This document shows, in pieces, positions 25,612 through 35,973 of a DNA stretch of 64,000 nucleotides. The stretch is from the NCBI RefSeq assembly GCF_018449725.1, contig NZ_JAAVVC010000002.1, positions 434,001 through 498,000 on the forward strand. Reading direction: 5' to 3'. Position numbers and translations under genes: made by a program. This DNA is from Pseudomonas sp. dw_612 (lineage in GTDB: Bacteria; Pseudomonadota; Gammaproteobacteria; Pseudomonadales; Pseudomonadaceae). Position 1 is the stretch's first letter. The number at the start of each line of letters is the position of its first letter. A model generated the notes under the pieces. That model was not told the DNA's origin and did no database searches. It saw only the letters and a list, made by a program, of their open reading frames with translations.

Positions 25612-26414
25612 GGTGCCGCCATCCACAACAGCACCGCGAAGACCGGAATCGCTGCGGTCAGACTGTCGATGCGATCGAGTACGCCGCCATGACCCGGCAG
25701 CAGATTACTGCTGTCCTTGATCCCGGATTGACGCTTGAACATGCTCTCGGTGAGGTCGCCCACCACCGAAATGAACACGATCAGTGCCGCACCGACCAGG
25801 CCTTTAAGCAGTTCCGCCACGGTCCAGTCGCGGACCAGGCCAACCACCAGCGTGATGACCAGGCTCAGCGCCAGGCCGCCATAGACACCTTCCCAGCTCT
25901 TGCCGGGACTGACCTGCGGCGCCAGCTTGCGCTTGCCGAACTTGCGACCTGAAAAGTACGCACCAATATCGGCGCCCCAGACCAGCACCATGACCGCCAT
26001 GATCAGCCAGTTACCCAAAGGCTCTTGCTTGATCTGGACCAGACCTTGCCAGGCGGGCAACAGGATCAGCAAACCGATCACCAGTTTGCAAGCCGCACTG
26101 GCCCAGTGTTCGCTGGAGCGCGGGTACGTCAGCACCAGATACGTCGCCACCCCCCACCAGAGCACAGAGGCGCCCAGCACCCAAGGCGCGAGCCCCGGAA
26201 GGACATGCATGACAAACAACATCAGCGCGACCACAGCGGCATAGGCGACGCGAATCGGCTGGGCCGTGAAACCCGCCAGGCGCGCCCACTCCCACGCACC
26301 CAGGGTTACGACCAGCCCGATGAACAGCGCAAAACCGGAGCCTTCGAGCAGGAAAAACCCGCACAAGGCGATCGGTAGCAGGATCAGCGCGGTGATGATT
26401 CGTTGTTTAAGCAT
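25608..26414 (-). CDS. cdsA: Phosphatidate cytidylyltransferase
   Basis: CdsA makes CDP-diacylglycerol from phosphatidate and CTP in the inner membrane. It has 268 residues with about eight hydrophobic segments starting at the N-terminus. The family signature near the C-terminus is [20 protein letters not shown] followed by [13 protein letters not shown]. It overlaps uppS by one base upstream and dxr by four bases downstream, so all three are likely translationally coupled. Confidence 0.97.
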   Translation of the reverse strand: MLKQRIITALILLPIALCGFFLLEGSGFALFIGLVVTLGAWEWARLAGFTAQPIRVAYAAVVALMLFVMHVLPGLAPWVLGASVLWWGVATYLVLTYPRSSEHWASAACKLVIGLLILLPAWQGLVQIKQEPLGNWLIMAVMVLVWGADIGAYFSGRKFGKRKLAPQVSPGKSWEGVYGGLALSLVITLVVGLVRDWTVAELLKGLVGAALIVFISVVGDLTESMFKRQSGIKDSSNLLPGHGGVLDRIDSLTAAIPVFAVLLWMAAP

Positions 26415-27169
26415 TAAACCCGGGCTCCAGACTCGACCTGCTCGCTCGTTTTACCGAAGCGGCGCTGACGAGAAGCGAAATCGGCCAGCGCGGTGCGCAT
26501 GGCGTCGTGTTTGAAGTCCGGCCAGAACAGGTCGGAGAAGTACAGCTCGGTGTAAGCCAGCTGCCAGAGCAGGAAATTGCTGATGCGGTGCTCACCGCCG
26601 GTACGAATGCATAAGTCAGGCAACGGCAGGTCGCCGGTCACCAGACAGGTTTGCAACAGTTCCGGGGTGATGTCTTCCGGGCGCAGATGCCCGGCCTGGA
26701 CTTCCCGCGCCAGGCGCTGCGCAGCTTGCGCGATATCCCACTGACCACCGTAGTTGGCGGCGATCTGCAGGATAAAGCGATTGGCGCCAGCGGTAATCGC
26801 CTCGGCTTCGCGCATGGCAGCTTGAAGCTCAGGGTGAAAACGCGAACGGTCGCCAATGATGCGCAGGCTGATGTTGTTGTCGTTGAGGCGCTTGGCCTCG
26901 CGACGCAACGCCTTGAAGAACAGGTCCATCAAGGCGCTGACCTCATCGGCCGGCCGCTGCCAGTTTTCACTGGAGAAGGCGAACAGGGTCAGCACCTCGA
27001 CCTTGGCCTCGGCGCACACCTCGATTACCGCACGAACTGCATCCACACCCGCTTTATGCCCGGCGACACCCGGCATAAAGCGTTTTTTCGCCCAGCGATT
27101 GTTACCATCCATGATGATCGCGACATGGCGCGGCACCGCGGACGGCGCAGTCTGCTTGGTCTTTTCCAT
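26414..27169 (-). CDS. uppS: Undecaprenyl diphosphate synthase
   Basis: UppS makes the C55 cis-polyprenyl diphosphate carrier for peptidoglycan and O-antigen by adding eight isopentenyl units to FPP. It has 251 residues. The catalytic Asp21 sits in IIMDGNNRWAKKR, FAFSSENW is the substrate loop, and RTGGEHRISNFLLWQ with AYTELYF is the C-terminal signature. It lies between frr and cdsA and supplies the carrier used by the envelope genes nearby. Confidence 0.97.
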   Translation of the reverse strand: MEKTKQTAPSAVPRHVAIIMDGNNRWAKKRFMPGVAGHKAGVDAVRAVIEVCAEAKVEVLTLFAFSSENWQRPADEVSALMDLFFKALRREAKRLNDNNISLRIIGDRSRFHPELQAAMREAEAITAGANRFILQIAANYGGQWDIAQAAQRLAREVQAGHLRPEDITPELLQTCLVTGDLPLPDLCIRTGGEHRISNFLLWQLAYTELYFSDLFWPDFKHDAMRTALADFASRQRRFGKTSEQVESGARV

Positions 27170-27182
27170 GAAAACGCGACCC

Positions 27183-27740
27183 TTATACGGCCATCAGGTC
27201 CGCTTCTTTTTGCTTGGTCGCTGCGTCGATATCGGCCTCAGCCTTGTCGGTCAGCTTCTGGATATCAGCAGCAGCACGACGCTCTTCGTCTTCGCTGATT
27301 TCCTTGTCCTTGACCAGCTTCTTCAGGTCGCCAAGTGCATCACGACGAATATTGCGCACGGCAACACGGGCATCTTCCGCTGCGCTACGCGCCTGCTTGG
27401 TGAAGCCCTTGCGGGTTTCTTCAGTCAGGGCAGGCATGGAGATCAGCAGCAACTCGCCCAGGTTGGTCGGGTTGAGGTTCAAACCGGCACTTTGGATCGC
27501 TTTGTCGACTGCCGCGAGCATATTGCGCTCAAACGCCACGACCTGAAGGGTCCGGGAGTCTTTTACTGTGATGTTGGCCACTTGGGTGATGGAAGTGTCT
27601 GTGCCGTAGTACGGCACCATCACGCTGCCCAGAATGCTTGGGTGAGCCTTGCCGGTACGAATCTGACCGAATGCGTGGTTCAGAGAGTCCAGAGATTTCT
27701 GCATGCGCTCTTGAGCGTCTTTCTTGATTTCGTTGATCAT
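27183..27740 (-). CDS. frr: Ribosome recycling factor
   Basis: Frr, with EF-G, splits post-termination ribosomes. It has 185 residues, the standard length, and begins [20 protein letters not shown]. Conserved segments are [25 protein letters not shown] and the C-terminal helix-rich region ending [16 protein letters not shown]. The ATG overlaps the pyrH stop by four bases, and 13 bases separate it from uppS. Confidence 0.98.
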   Translation of the reverse strand: MINEIKKDAQERMQKSLDSLNHAFGQIRTGKAHPSILGSVMVPYYGTDTSITQVANITVKDSRTLQVVAFERNMLAAVDKAIQSAGLNLNPTNLGELLLISMPALTEETRKGFTKQARSAAEDARVAVRNIRRDALGDLKKLVKDKEISEDEERRAAADIQKLTDKAEADIDAATKQKEADLMAV

Positions 27741-28480
27741 TGTTGGCCTTCCTCGATCAGGGTCCCTTCAGCGCCGCCATGCACGATGTTCAGCAGGGCG
27801 CCGGGCTTGTTCATGTTAAATACGCGCAACGGCATTTTGTGGTCGCGGCACAGGCAAATGGCGGTCAGATCCATCACACCCAGCTTGCGATCCAGCACTT
27901 CATCGTAAGTCAGATGATCGAACTTCTCGGCATGCGGGTCTTTGAATGGGTCAGCGGTGTAGACGCCATCGACCTTGGTCGCCTTGAGCACGACATCGGC
28001 ATCGATCTCGATTGCACGCAGGCAGGCTGCCGAGTCCGTGGTGAAGAACGGATTGCCCGTACCGGCCGCGAAAATCACGACTTCCTTGGCGTTCAGGTGG
28101 CGCATGGCCTTGCGGCGATCGTAATGATCGGTCACACCAACCATGGAAATGGCCGACATCACGATGGCCGAGATATTGGCACGTTCCAGCGCGTCACGCA
28201 TGGCCAGGGCGTTCATCACAGTGGCCAGCATGCCCATGTGGTCACCGGTGACCCGATCCATGCCGGCCGCGCTCAGCGCGGCACCACGGAACAGGTTGCC
28301 GCCGCCGATCACGAGACCGACCTGCACACCGATGCCGACCAATTGGCCCACTTCCAGTGCCATGCGATCCAGAACTTTCGGATCAATCCCGAACTCTTCC
28401 GAGCCCATCAGGGCCTCGCCGCTAAGCTTGAGTAGAATGCGTTTATAGCGAGCCTGATAACCACTGCCCTGCTGAGCCAT
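27737..28480 (-). CDS. pyrH: UMP kinase
   Basis: PyrH phosphorylates UMP to UDP, a hexameric enzyme of the amino acid kinase fold usually activated by GTP and inhibited by UTP. It has 247 residues. Features seen are the phosphate-binding [14 protein letters not shown], the glycine loop [10 protein letters not shown], and the C-terminal ATP site [25 protein letters not shown] precedes the start. The 210-base gap upstream holds the tsf terminator and two small hairpins. Confidence 0.98.
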   Translation of the reverse strand: MAQQGSGYQARYKRILLKLSGEALMGSEEFGIDPKVLDRMALEVGQLVGIGVQVGLVIGGGNLFRGAALSAAGMDRVTGDHMGMLATVMNALAMRDALERANISAIVMSAISMVGVTDHYDRRKAMRHLNAKEVVIFAAGTGNPFFTTDSAACLRAIEIDADVVLKATKVDGVYTADPFKDPHAEKFDHLTYDEVLDRKLGVMDLTAICLCRDHKMPLRVFNMNKPGALLNIVHGGAEGTLIEEGQQ

Positions 28481-28520
28481 TGCGAATCTCTCCTGCGGCG
28501 TATTTTAAAAATTCTTTGCG

Positions 28521-28569
28521 AGCTGTTTACAGCTGGCGTTCACTCTAGCTTGGCGCTGCTTCAGCGCCA
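28521..28569 (-). promoter_or_regulatory. two small hairpins in the pyrH leader
   Basis: AGCTGTTTACAGCT (28521-28534) and TGGCGCT-N5-AGCGCCA (28551-28569) are perfect dyads in the tsf-pyrH gap, 40-90 bases before the pyrH start. They may be mRNA structure or protein-binding sites. No function is known to me. Confidence 0.3.
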
Positions 28570-28629
28570 TCGGAACATGGCTTTGTAAGCCAGTTCCAAA
28601 GGGAAACCAATAAAAATTGGTAGCCCATC

Positions 28630-28665
28630 TGAAAAGAGGCTGCGCGCGTAAGCGGGCAGCCTCTT
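28630..28665 (-). terminator. tsf intrinsic terminator
   Basis: AAGAGGCTGC (28634-28643) and GCAGCCTCTT (28656-28665) form a 10-bp stem. On the minus strand the stem ends in CTCTTTTC, giving a modest T tract 26 bases beyond the tsf stop. Confidence 0.75.
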
Positions 28666-28690
28666 CAGGGCGACAGTTATAAAAACCGTC

Positions 28691-29554
28691 TTATTGCTTG
28701 GCGGCAGCCAGCTGGGCAGCAACTTCTTCAGCGAAGTTGTCGACCGGCTTCTCGATGCCGTCGCCTACTTTGAAGTAGGTGAAGGAAACGATTTCAGCAC
28801 CGGCTTTCTTGGCCAGTTCGCCAACCTTGATCTCAGGGTTCTTGACGAACGCCTGTTCAACCAGGGAAGCCTCAGCCAGGAACTTGCTGATACGGCCTTT
28901 GACCATGTTTTCAACGATGTTTTCTGGCTTGCCAGCGATCTTGTCAGCGTTGAGGGTCAGGAACACGCCTTTCTCGCGCTCGACCGCTTCAGCGGAAACT
29001 TCCGATGGCAGCAGGAATTCAGGGTTGGTCGCCGCTACGTGCATAGCGATGTCCTTGGCCAGCTCAACAGTGCCGCCTTTCAGGACAACTGCAACACCGA
29101 TCTTGTTGCCGTGCAGGTAACCACCAACAACGTCACCTTCAACGCGTGCCAGGCGACGGATGTTGACGTTTTCGCCAACCTTGCCGACCAGTACCAGGCG
29201 AGCAGCTTCTTGAGCTTCGATCAGCGGAGCGACGTCAGTCAGTTTGTCAGCGAACGCTTTTTCAACGCTCAAAGCAACGAATGCCTTGAAGTCATCCTGC
29301 AAAGCCAGGAAGTCGGTCTGCGAGTTCACTTCCAGCAGAACGGCGGATTTGCCGTCTTCTTTCAGAGCGATCGCGCCTTCAGCAGCTACGTTGCCTGCTT
29401 TCTTGGCAGCCTTGATGGCGCCCGAAGCACGCATGTCGTCGATGGCTTTTTCGATGTCGCCGCCGGCCTTGGTCAAGGCCTTTTTGCAATCCATCATGCC
29501 TTCGCCGGTACGCTCACGCAGTTCTTTAACCAACGCTGCAGTAATCTCTGCCAT
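28691..29554 (-). CDS. tsf: Translation elongation factor Ts
   Basis: EF-Ts exchanges GDP for GTP on EF-Tu. It has 287 residues from MAEITAALVKELRERTG at 29552-29554, with GAGG 9 bases upstream. The N-terminal UBA-like domain contains GEGMMDCKKALTKAGGD and the core includes EVNSQTDFLA. It is co-transcribed after rpsB, with a strong hairpin between the two genes. Confidence 0.98.
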   Translation of the reverse strand: MAEITAALVKELRERTGEGMMDCKKALTKAGGDIEKAIDDMRASGAIKAAKKAGNVAAEGAIALKEDGKSAVLLEVNSQTDFLALQDDFKAFVALSVEKAFADKLTDVAPLIEAQEAARLVLVGKVGENVNIRRLARVEGDVVGGYLHGNKIGVAVVLKGGTVELAKDIAMHVAATNPEFLLPSEVSAEAVEREKGVFLTLNADKIAGKPENIVENMVKGRISKFLAEASLVEQAFVKNPEIKVGELAKKAGAEIVSFTYFKVGDGIEKPVDNFAEEVAAQLAAAKQ

Positions 29555-29691
29555 TTCAAAAATCCTCTTGGATAGGTTATCAACCATTCCACCCGATCGA
29601 ACGGGCGTTCAATTCTTCCCGAACCACTCTTGTAAGCCGCTGCACGTTACAGATGCTGTAGCTGCGCTGCCGACAAATGGTTTTCGAGGTG

Positions 29692-29720
29692 GCAAAAAGG
29701 GGGCCAAGCCCCCTTTTTGC
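29692..29720 (-). terminator. hairpin between rpsB and tsf (attenuator-like)
   Basis: GCAAAAAGGGGGC and GCCCCCTTTTTGC form a perfect 13-bp stem with a 3-base loop, 26 bases after the rpsB stop. The T run lies inside the 3' arm on both strands, so it can act as a bidirectional terminator. It probably lowers tsf transcription relative to rpsB, with read-through. Confidence 0.75.
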
Positions 29721-29746
29721 TTACTGAGTCAACGCCAAGGCGTCAA

Positions 29747-30484
29747 TTACTCAGCTGCTGCTACCGGAGCTTCTTCAACGAACTGCTCGGTGCCGCCAGC
29801 AACGTGGTTGCGACCGCGGATTACAGCGTCAGCCATCGAACCCATGTACAACTGGATAGCGCGGATTGCGTCATCGTTGCCTGGGATGATGTAGTCAACG
29901 CCTTCCGGGCTGCTGTTGGTATCGACTACGCCGATAACCGGGATGCCCAGCTTGTTGGCTTCGGTGATCGCGATGCGCTCGTGATCAACGTCGATTACGA
30001 ACAGTGCGTCTGGCAGACCGCCCATGTCCTTGATACCACCCAGGGAACGATCGAGCTTCTCAAGATCGCGAGTGCGCATCAGCGCTTCTTTCTTGGTCAG
30101 CTTGGCGAAAGTACCGTCTTCGGCTTGCACTTCAAGGTCACGCAGACGCTTGATGGAAGCACGGATGGTTTTGAAGTTGGTCAGCATGCCGCCCAACCAG
30201 CGGTGATCGACGTACGGCGAACCGCAACGTGCTGCTTCTTCAGCAACGATCTTGCCAGCGGAACGCTTGGTGCCGACGAACAGAATCTTGTTTTTGCCCT
30301 GGGCCAGACGCTCTACGAAAGTCAGAGCTTCGTTGAACATTGGCAGGGTTTTTTCAAGGTTGATGATGTGGATCTTGTTACGCGCGCCGAAAATGTATTT
30401 ACCCATTTTCGGGTTCCAGTAACGGGTTTGGTGACCGAAGTGCACACCGGCCTTCAGCATATCGCGCATGTTGACTTGGGACAT
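29747..30484 (-). CDS. rpsB: 30S ribosomal protein S2
   Basis: S2 is a small-subunit ribosomal protein needed late in 30S assembly, binding with S1. It has 245 residues. Conserved segments are [48 protein letters not shown] and [12 protein letters not shown]. It is followed by tsf and has a long structured leader upstream. Confidence 0.98.
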   Translation of the reverse strand: MSQVNMRDMLKAGVHFGHQTRYWNPKMGKYIFGARNKIHIINLEKTLPMFNEALTFVERLAQGKNKILFVGTKRSAGKIVAEEAARCGSPYVDHRWLGGMLTNFKTIRASIKRLRDLEVQAEDGTFAKLTKKEALMRTRDLEKLDRSLGGIKDMGGLPDALFVIDVDHERIAITEANKLGIPVIGVVDTNSSPEGVDYIIPGNDDAIRAIQLYMGSMADAVIRGRNHVAGGTEQFVEEAPVAAAE

Positions 30485-30616
30485 GATAGTTCCTTAATAA
30501 GTCGGGTTTGGCCTCCACGTATCCCAATGACCAACCAGCAGCATCAGCTGAAGGCACCCAGGTCATCGTGTCGACACGTGTGTGGATTTAAGCCTTTCGG
30601 GGTATCCCCGGAAAGC
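30485..30616 (-). promoter_or_regulatory. rpsB 5' leader (S2 autoregulatory type)
   Basis: About 130 bases lie between the predicted promoter and the rpsB ATG. The minus strand contains GGGATACGTGGAGGCC (30510-30525), close to the conserved leader segment of the E. coli rpsB-tsf operon, where S2 represses its own synthesis. AAGGA precedes the start. The match is from memory. Confidence 0.55.
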
Positions 30617-30623
30617 GGCGCAT

Positions 30624-30652
30624 TTTATATCACAGGGCTGCAAAAAACGGAA
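30624..30652 (-). promoter_or_regulatory. probable rpsB-tsf sigma70 promoter
   Basis: Minus strand: TTCCGT (30647-30652), a 17-base spacer, then TATAAA (30624-30629), followed by the GC-rich discriminator ATGCGCCGC typical of stringently controlled ribosomal promoters. The -35 box is weak. Confidence 0.5.
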
Positions 30653-30857
30653 CCCGGATTCTCAATTCCTGGCGCGCGCCTTTAGCTACGCCCTTGGAAT
30701 CCCCCAAGAATGCGCCTATCTATAGAGAGAAGCGATGCACAGAGGCTCAGATTTGCGTTGATCGTCTGTTAGAATCGCGTTTTTCAGGGCCGCGAAGATC
30801 GATCGCGCAACGCCCATTCCGAATTAGTAAGCGCCGTTGAGCGCAGAGAGAGCCTGT

Positions 30858-31640
30858 ATGACCGTCACCCTCAAAACTCCCGAGGACATCGCAAAAATGC
30901 GGATCGCCGGCAAACTGGCCGCCGATGTGCTGGAAATGATTGCCGAACATGTCAAACCGGGCGTCACCACCGAAGAACTGGACCGCATCTGCCACGACTA
31001 CATCGTCAACGAGCAGAAAGCCATCCCTGCCCCGCTCAACTACAAGGGCTTCCCGAAGTCGATCTGCACCTCGATCAACCACGTGGTCTGCCACGGCATC
31101 CCGAACGAGAAGCCGCTGAAGAATGGCGACACCGTGAACATCGACGTGACCGTGATAAAAGACGGCTACCACGGCGACACCAGCCGCATGTTCCATGTCG
31201 GCACCGTGCCGGTCTGGGCCGAGCGCCTGTCCCAGGTCACCCAGGAATGCATGTACAAGGCCATCGAAATCGTCAAACCCGGCTGCCGCCTCGGCGACAT
31301 CGGTGAAGTGATCCAGAAGCACGCTGAAAAGAACGGCTTCTCGGTGGTTCGCGAGTTCTGCGGCCACGGCATCGGCAAGGTGTTCCACGAAGAGCCGCAG
31401 ATCCTGCACTACGGCCGTGCCGGCACCGGCATGGAACTGAAAGCCGGCATGACCTTCACCATCGAACCGATGATCAACCAGGGCAAGGCCGACACCAAGG
31501 TGCTGGGCGACGGCTGGACCGCGATCACCAAGGACCGCAAACTTTCCGCCCAGTGGGAACACACCCTGCTGGTGACCAACACCGGCTACGAGATCTTCAC
31601 CCTGCGCGCCGATGACACCATCCCCCGCGTTTCGGCCTGA
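30858..31640 (+). CDS. map: Methionine aminopeptidase, type I
   Basis: Map removes the initiator methionine from nascent proteins using a dinuclear metal centre. It has 260 residues from MTVTLKTPEDIAKMR, with GAGAGAG upstream. Metal ligands appear in VNIDVTV (Asp), HGDTSRMF (Asp), GHGIGKVFHEEP (His), FTIEPMI (Glu) and QWEHTLLVT (Glu). It is divergent from rpsB and upstream of glnD, the usual order. Confidence 0.97.
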   Translation: MTVTLKTPEDIAKMRIAGKLAADVLEMIAEHVKPGVTTEELDRICHDYIVNEQKAIPAPLNYKGFPKSICTSINHVVCHGIPNEKPLKNGDTVNIDVTVIKDGYHGDTSRMFHVGTVPVWAERLSQVTQECMYKAIEIVKPGCRLGDIGEVIQKHAEKNGFSVVREFCGHGIGKVFHEEPQILHYGRAGTGMELKAGMTFTIEPMINQGKADTKVLGDGWTAITKDRKLSAQWEHTLLVTNTGYEIFTLRADDTIPRVSA

Positions 31641-31684
31641 TCGACCCGCACAGTTCATAGCCTTATAGAAAGGAAAGCCAATCG

Positions 31685-34387
31685 ATGCCGCAGGTGGATC
31701 CCGAACTCTTCGACCGTGGCCAGTTCCAGGCGGAACTGGCCCTGAAGGCCAGCCCGATCGCGGCCTTCAAGAAGGCAATTCGCCAGGCCCGCGAGGTGCT
31801 CGACGAGCGTTTTCGCAGCGGCCGCGACATTCGCCGCCTGATCGAGGATCGCGCCTGGTTCGTCGATAACATCCTGCAAAAGGCCTGGGAGCAGTTCAAC
31901 TGGAGCGAAGACGCTGACATCGCGCTGGTCGCGGTCGGCGGCTACGGTCGCGGCGAGTTGCACCCCTACTCCGACATCGATCTGCTGATCCTGCTGGACA
32001 GCGCCGACCACGAAGTTTTCCGCGATTCCATCGAGCGTTTTCTGACGTTGTTGTGGGATATCGGCCTGGAAGTCGGTCAGAGCGTGCGCTCGGTGGATGA
32101 ATGCGCGGTTGAAGCCCGCGCCGACCTGACGGTGGTCACCAACCTGATGGAAAGCCGCACCATCTGCGGCCCCGAGCGCCTGCGCCAGCGCATGCTCGAC
32201 GTCACCAGCACCGCGCACATGTGGCCGAGCAAGGACTTTTTCCTGGCCAAGCGCGCCGAGCAAAAGGCCCGCCACCACAAGTACAACGACACCGAATACA
32301 ACCTGGAACCCAACGTCAAAGGTTCGCCCGGCGGCTTGCGGGATATCCAGACGATTCTCTGGGTCGCCCGTCGCGAATACGGCACCCTGAACCTGCGAGC
32401 CCTGGCTGGCGAAGGCTTTCTGGTGGAGAGTGAAAACGCCCTGCTGGCCTCGTCCCAGGAGTTTTTGTGGAAGGTCCGTTACGCCCTGCACATGCTCGCT
32501 GGGCGTTCCGAGGACCGCTTGCTGTTCGACCACCAGCGCTCCATTGCCGGGCTGCTGGGTTTCGAAGGCGATGACGCCAAGCAAGCCATCGAAAACTTCA
32601 TGCAGCAGTATTACCGCGTGGTCATGAGCATCGCCCAGCTCAGCGACCTGATCATCCAGCACTTCGAGGAAGTCATCCTCGCGCCGGAAGACGAAGCGCC
32701 GCCGCAGCCGATCAATTCACGGTTCCAACTGCACGATGGCTATATCGAGGCGCGCAATAACAATGTGTTCCGTCGCACGCCGTTCGCCATGCTCGAAATC
32801 TTCGTATTGATGGCCCAGCAGCCGGAAATCAAAGGCGTGCGCGCCGATACCATTCGTCTGCTGCGGGAAAATCGTCACCTGATCGACGACGATTTTCGTA
32901 ACGACATTCGTAACACCAGCCTGTTTATCGAGCTGTTCAAATGCAAGATCGGCATTCACCGCAACCTGCGGCGGATGAACCGTTACGGCATTCTCGGGCG
33001 CTATTTGCCGGAGTTCGGCTTTATCGTCGGGCAGATGCAGCACGACTTGTTCCACATCTATACGGTCGATGCCCACACCCTGAACCTGATCAAGCACCTG
33101 CGTAAGTTGCAGTACACCCAGGTGTCGGAAAAATTCCCGCTGGCCAGCAAGCTCATGGCCAAGCTGCCCAAGCCGGAGTTGATTTACCTGGCCGGTCTGT
33201 ATCACGACATCGGCAAGGGCCGGCACGGCGACCATTCGGACATCGGCGCGGTAGACGCGGAAGCCTTTTGCCAGCGCCATCAGTTGCCGGTGTGGGACAG
33301 TCGCCTGATCGTCTGGCTGGTGCAAAACCACCTGGTGATGTCCACCACCGCCCAGCGCAAGGACTTGTCCGACCCGCAGGTGATCCACGATTTCGCACAG
33401 ATCGTCGACGATGAAACCCATCTCGATTATTTATATGTGCTGACCGTCGCCGACATCAATGCCACCAACCCGACACTCTGGAATTCCTGGCGCGCCAGCC
33501 TGTTGCGCCAGCTCTACACCGAAACCAAGCGCGCGTTGCGTCGCGGCCTGGAAAACCCGGTGGACCGCGAAGAGCAGATCCGTCAGACCCAGAGCGCCGC
33601 TCTGGACATTCTGGTGCGCGGCGGCACTGACCCGGACGATGTCGAACAACTGTGGGCGCAACTGGGCGATGACTATTTCCTGCGTCACACCGCCGGCGAC
33701 GTGGCCTGGCACAGCGACGCGATCCTGCAGCAGCCGGCGGATGGCGGCCCGCTGGTGCTGATCAAGGAAACCACCCAACGCGAATTCGAGGGCGGCACGC
33801 AGATTTTCATCTATGCGCCCGATCAGCACGACTTCTTCGCCGTGACCGTGGCGGCGATGGACCAGCTCAACCTGAACATTCACGACGCCCGGGTTATCAC
33901 CTCCAGTAGCCAGTTCACCCTCGACACCTACATCGTGCTCGACACCGACGGCGACTCGATCGGCGACAATCCGACGCGGGTCAAACAGATCCGCGAAGGC
34001 CTGACCGAAGCGCTGCGCAACCCGGACGATTACCCGACGATCATCCAGCGCCGGGTGCCGCGCCAGCTCAAGCACTTTGCGTTTGCGCCACAAGTGACGA
34101 TCCACAACGACGCCCAGCGTCCGGTGACCGTGCTGGAGCTCAGCGCGCCGGATCGCCCCGGCCTGCTGGCGCGGATCGGCACGATTTTCCTGGAGTTCGA
34201 CCTGTCGCTGCAAAACGCCAAAATTGCGACCCTGGGCGAGCGCGTGGAAGACGTGTTCTTTATCACCGACGCGAACAACCAGCCGCTGTCTGACCCGTTG
34301 CTGTGCAGCCGCTTGCAGGATGCAATCGTCGAACAACTGAGCGTTAGCCAGGATTCCGAGATCAAACTGTCGCGTATCAGCATCTGA
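31685..34387 (+). CDS. glnD: Bifunctional PII uridylyltransferase/uridylyl-removing enzyme
   Basis: GlnD senses glutamine and adds or removes UMP on PII proteins, setting glutamine synthetase activity and Ntr gene expression. At 900 residues it is full length. The nucleotidyltransferase domain has [19 protein letters not shown] at about 85. The HD hydrolase domain has [15 protein letters not shown] near 505. Two C-terminal ACT domains (about 710-900) bind glutamine. AAGGAAAG precedes the start. Confidence 0.98.
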   Translation: MPQVDPELFDRGQFQAELALKASPIAAFKKAIRQAREVLDERFRSGRDIRRLIEDRAWFVDNILQKAWEQFNWSEDADIALVAVGGYGRGELHPYSDIDLLILLDSADHEVFRDSIERFLTLLWDIGLEVGQSVRSVDECAVEARADLTVVTNLMESRTICGPERLRQRMLDVTSTAHMWPSKDFFLAKRAEQKARHHKYNDTEYNLEPNVKGSPGGLRDIQTILWVARREYGTLNLRALAGEGFLVESENALLASSQEFLWKVRYALHMLAGRSEDRLLFDHQRSIAGLLGFEGDDAKQAIENFMQQYYRVVMSIAQLSDLIIQHFEEVILAPEDEAPPQPINSRFQLHDGYIEARNNNVFRRTPFAMLEIFVLMAQQPEIKGVRADTIRLLRENRHLIDDDFRNDIRNTSLFIELFKCKIGIHRNLRRMNRYGILGRYLPEFGFIVGQMQHDLFHIYTVDAHTLNLIKHLRKLQYTQVSEKFPLASKLMAKLPKPELIYLAGLYHDIGKGRHGDHSDIGAVDAEAFCQRHQLPVWDSRLIVWLVQNHLVMSTTAQRKDLSDPQVIHDFAQIVDDETHLDYLYVLTVADINATNPTLWNSWRASLLRQLYTETKRALRRGLENPVDREEQIRQTQSAALDILVRGGTDPDDVEQLWAQLGDDYFLRHTAGDVAWHSDAILQQPADGGPLVLIKETTQREFEGGTQIFIYAPDQHDFFAVTVAAMDQLNLNIHDARVITSSSQFTLDTYIVLDTDGDSIGDNPTRVKQIREGLTEALRNPDDYPTIIQRRVPRQLKHFAFAPQVTIHNDAQRPVTVLELSAPDRPGLLARIGTIFLEFDLSLQNAKIATLGERVEDVFFITDANNQPLSDPLLCSRLQDAIVEQLSVSQDSEIKLSRISI

Positions 34388-34454
34388 TTTGAATTAACAA
34401 ACTTCCCCTGTGGAAATGGGCAACCCCAAGAATGCTCAGTTGAACGAAATCCCA

Positions 34455-34544
34455 TGTGGGAGCGAGCTTGCTCGCGATAGCGGTGGATCAGCACACATTG
34501 ATGTTGAATGTGCCGCCGCCATCGCGAGCAAGCTCGCTCCCACA
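34455..34544. repeat. REP doublet (GTGGGAGCGAGCTTGCTCGC subtype)
   Basis: TGTGGGAGCGAGCTTGCTCG at 34455 is inversely repeated to end at 34544, with about 40 bases between the arms. It lies between glnD and dapC and differs from the main subtype by GAGC in place of GGGC, matched in both arms. Confidence 0.9.
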
Positions 34545-34601
34545 GGTTTAGCGTCTTGACTGAGATTTGAGCGCGCTCCCCCACATTGAACGAGGCCCCC
34601 G

Positions 34602-35801
34602 ATGAACAACGCTCTGAACCAGTTGCAGCCCTACCCGTTCGAGAAGCTCCGCGCCCTGCTCGGCAGCGTCACGCCAAACCCGGACAAACGCCCTATCGCC
34701 TTGTCCATCGGCGAGCCGAAGCACCGTTCGCCAAGTTTTGTTGCCGAAGCCTTGGCCAGCAATCTGGATCAGATGGCCGTGTACCCGACCACCCTCGGTA
34801 TCCCGGCCCTGCGTGAAGCCATCGCAGCCTGGTGTGAACGTCGTTTCAACGTCCCGAGCGGCTGGCTCGACCCGGCGCGTAATGTGCTACCGGTCAACGG
34901 CACCCGTGAAGCGCTGTTCGCCTTCACCCAGACCGTCGTCAACCGTGGCGAAGACGCGCTAGTGGTCAGCCCGAACCCGTTCTATCAGATCTACGAAGGT
35001 GCCGCGTTCCTCGCCGGGGCCAAGCCGCACTACCTGCCCTGCCTGGACGAGAACGGCTTCAACCCGGACTTCGATGCCGTTTCGCCCGACATCTGGAAAC
35101 GCTGCCAGATCCTGTTCCTGTGCTCGCCAGGCAACCCGACCGGCGCGCTGATCCCGGTTGAAACCCTGAAAAAGCTTATCGCTCTGGCCGACGAATACGA
35201 CTTCGTGATCGCCGCCGACGAGTGCTACAGCGAACTGTACTTCGACGAACAAACCCCGCCGCCGGGCCTGCTCAGTGCCTGCGTGGAACTGGGCCGCCAG
35301 GACTTCAAGCGCTGCGTGGTGTTCCACAGCCTGTCCAAGCGTTCCAACCTGCCGGGCCTGCGTTCGGGTTTTGTCGCTGGGGACGCCAATATTCTCAAGG
35401 GCTTCCTGCTGTACCGCACCTACCACGGTTGCGCGATGCCGGTTCAAACCCAACTGGCCAGCGTTGCTGCGTGGAACGACGAAGTGCATGTGCGCGCCAA
35501 CCGGGCGCTGTATCGCGAGAAGTACGACGCGGTATTGGAAATCCTCAGCCCGGTGATGGACGTACAGCGTCCGGATGGCGGTTTCTACTTGTGGCCGAAT
35601 GTTAAAGGTGATGACGAGGCGTTCTGTCGGGATTTGTTTGTAGAAGAACATGTCACCGTGGTGCCGGGTTCATATTTGTCCCGTGAAGTTGACGGCTTTA
35701 ATCCGGGTGCCGGTCGCGTCCGCCTGGCATTAGTTGCGCCATTGGCCGAATGCGTAGAAGCCGCCGAGCGGATTCGTGCATTCATTACCAGGCAGTCATA
35801 A
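34602..35801 (+). CDS. dapC: N-succinyldiaminopimelate aminotransferase
   Basis: DapC transaminates N-succinyl-2-amino-6-ketopimelate in the succinylase route to diaminopimelate and lysine. It has 399 residues and is a class I PLP aminotransferase. The PLP lysine is in FHSLSKRSNLPGLRSG, the Asn/Pro site in CSPGNPTGAL, and the C-terminus contains GAGRVRLALVAP. GAGG lies 6 bases before the ATG. It follows glnD, as in P. aeruginosa. dapD and dapE also lie in this window. Confidence 0.95.
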   Translation: MNNALNQLQPYPFEKLRALLGSVTPNPDKRPIALSIGEPKHRSPSFVAEALASNLDQMAVYPTTLGIPALREAIAAWCERRFNVPSGWLDPARNVLPVNGTREALFAFTQTVVNRGEDALVVSPNPFYQIYEGAAFLAGAKPHYLPCLDENGFNPDFDAVSPDIWKRCQILFLCSPGNPTGALIPVETLKKLIALADEYDFVIAADECYSELYFDEQTPPPGLLSACVELGRQDFKRCVVFHSLSKRSNLPGLRSGFVAGDANILKGFLLYRTYHGCAMPVQTQLASVAAWNDEVHVRANRALYREKYDAVLEILSPVMDVQRPDGGFYLWPNVKGDDEAFCRDLFVEEHVTVVPGSYLSREVDGFNPGAGRVRLALVAPLAECVEAAERIRAFITRQS

Positions 35802-35816
35802 GCCTTCATTAATATA

Positions 35817-35850
35817 AAACCCGCGCGGTGCAATATCGTGCGGGTTTATT
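35817..35850 (+). terminator. dapC intrinsic terminator
   Basis: AAACCCGC (35817-35824) pairs with GCGGGTTT (35840-35847) and is followed by ATTG, 16 bases past the dapC stop. An 8-bp stem with a T-ending 3' arm. Confidence 0.7.
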
Positions 35851-35973
35851 GATGTTACGTAACAGCCTTACGCATATTTAAACTTAACAATTCTGCGCCT
35901 CTCGCTTAGCCTTCCATTGCAGTCTGAATATCCGAATGACTCGGATACCTTTTTACGCACATGGAAGTCAACA

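Larger units (their letters stand above)
30485..30857. other. rpsB-map divergent intergenic region
   Basis: This 373-base gap separates divergent rpsB (minus) and map (plus). The rpsB side holds the leader and promoter described separately. The map side, about 30660-30857, holds no ORF with a credible ribosome-binding site except map itself. I cannot assign a firm promoter there, although TAGAAT at 30770-30775 could be a -10 box. Confidence 0.6.
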
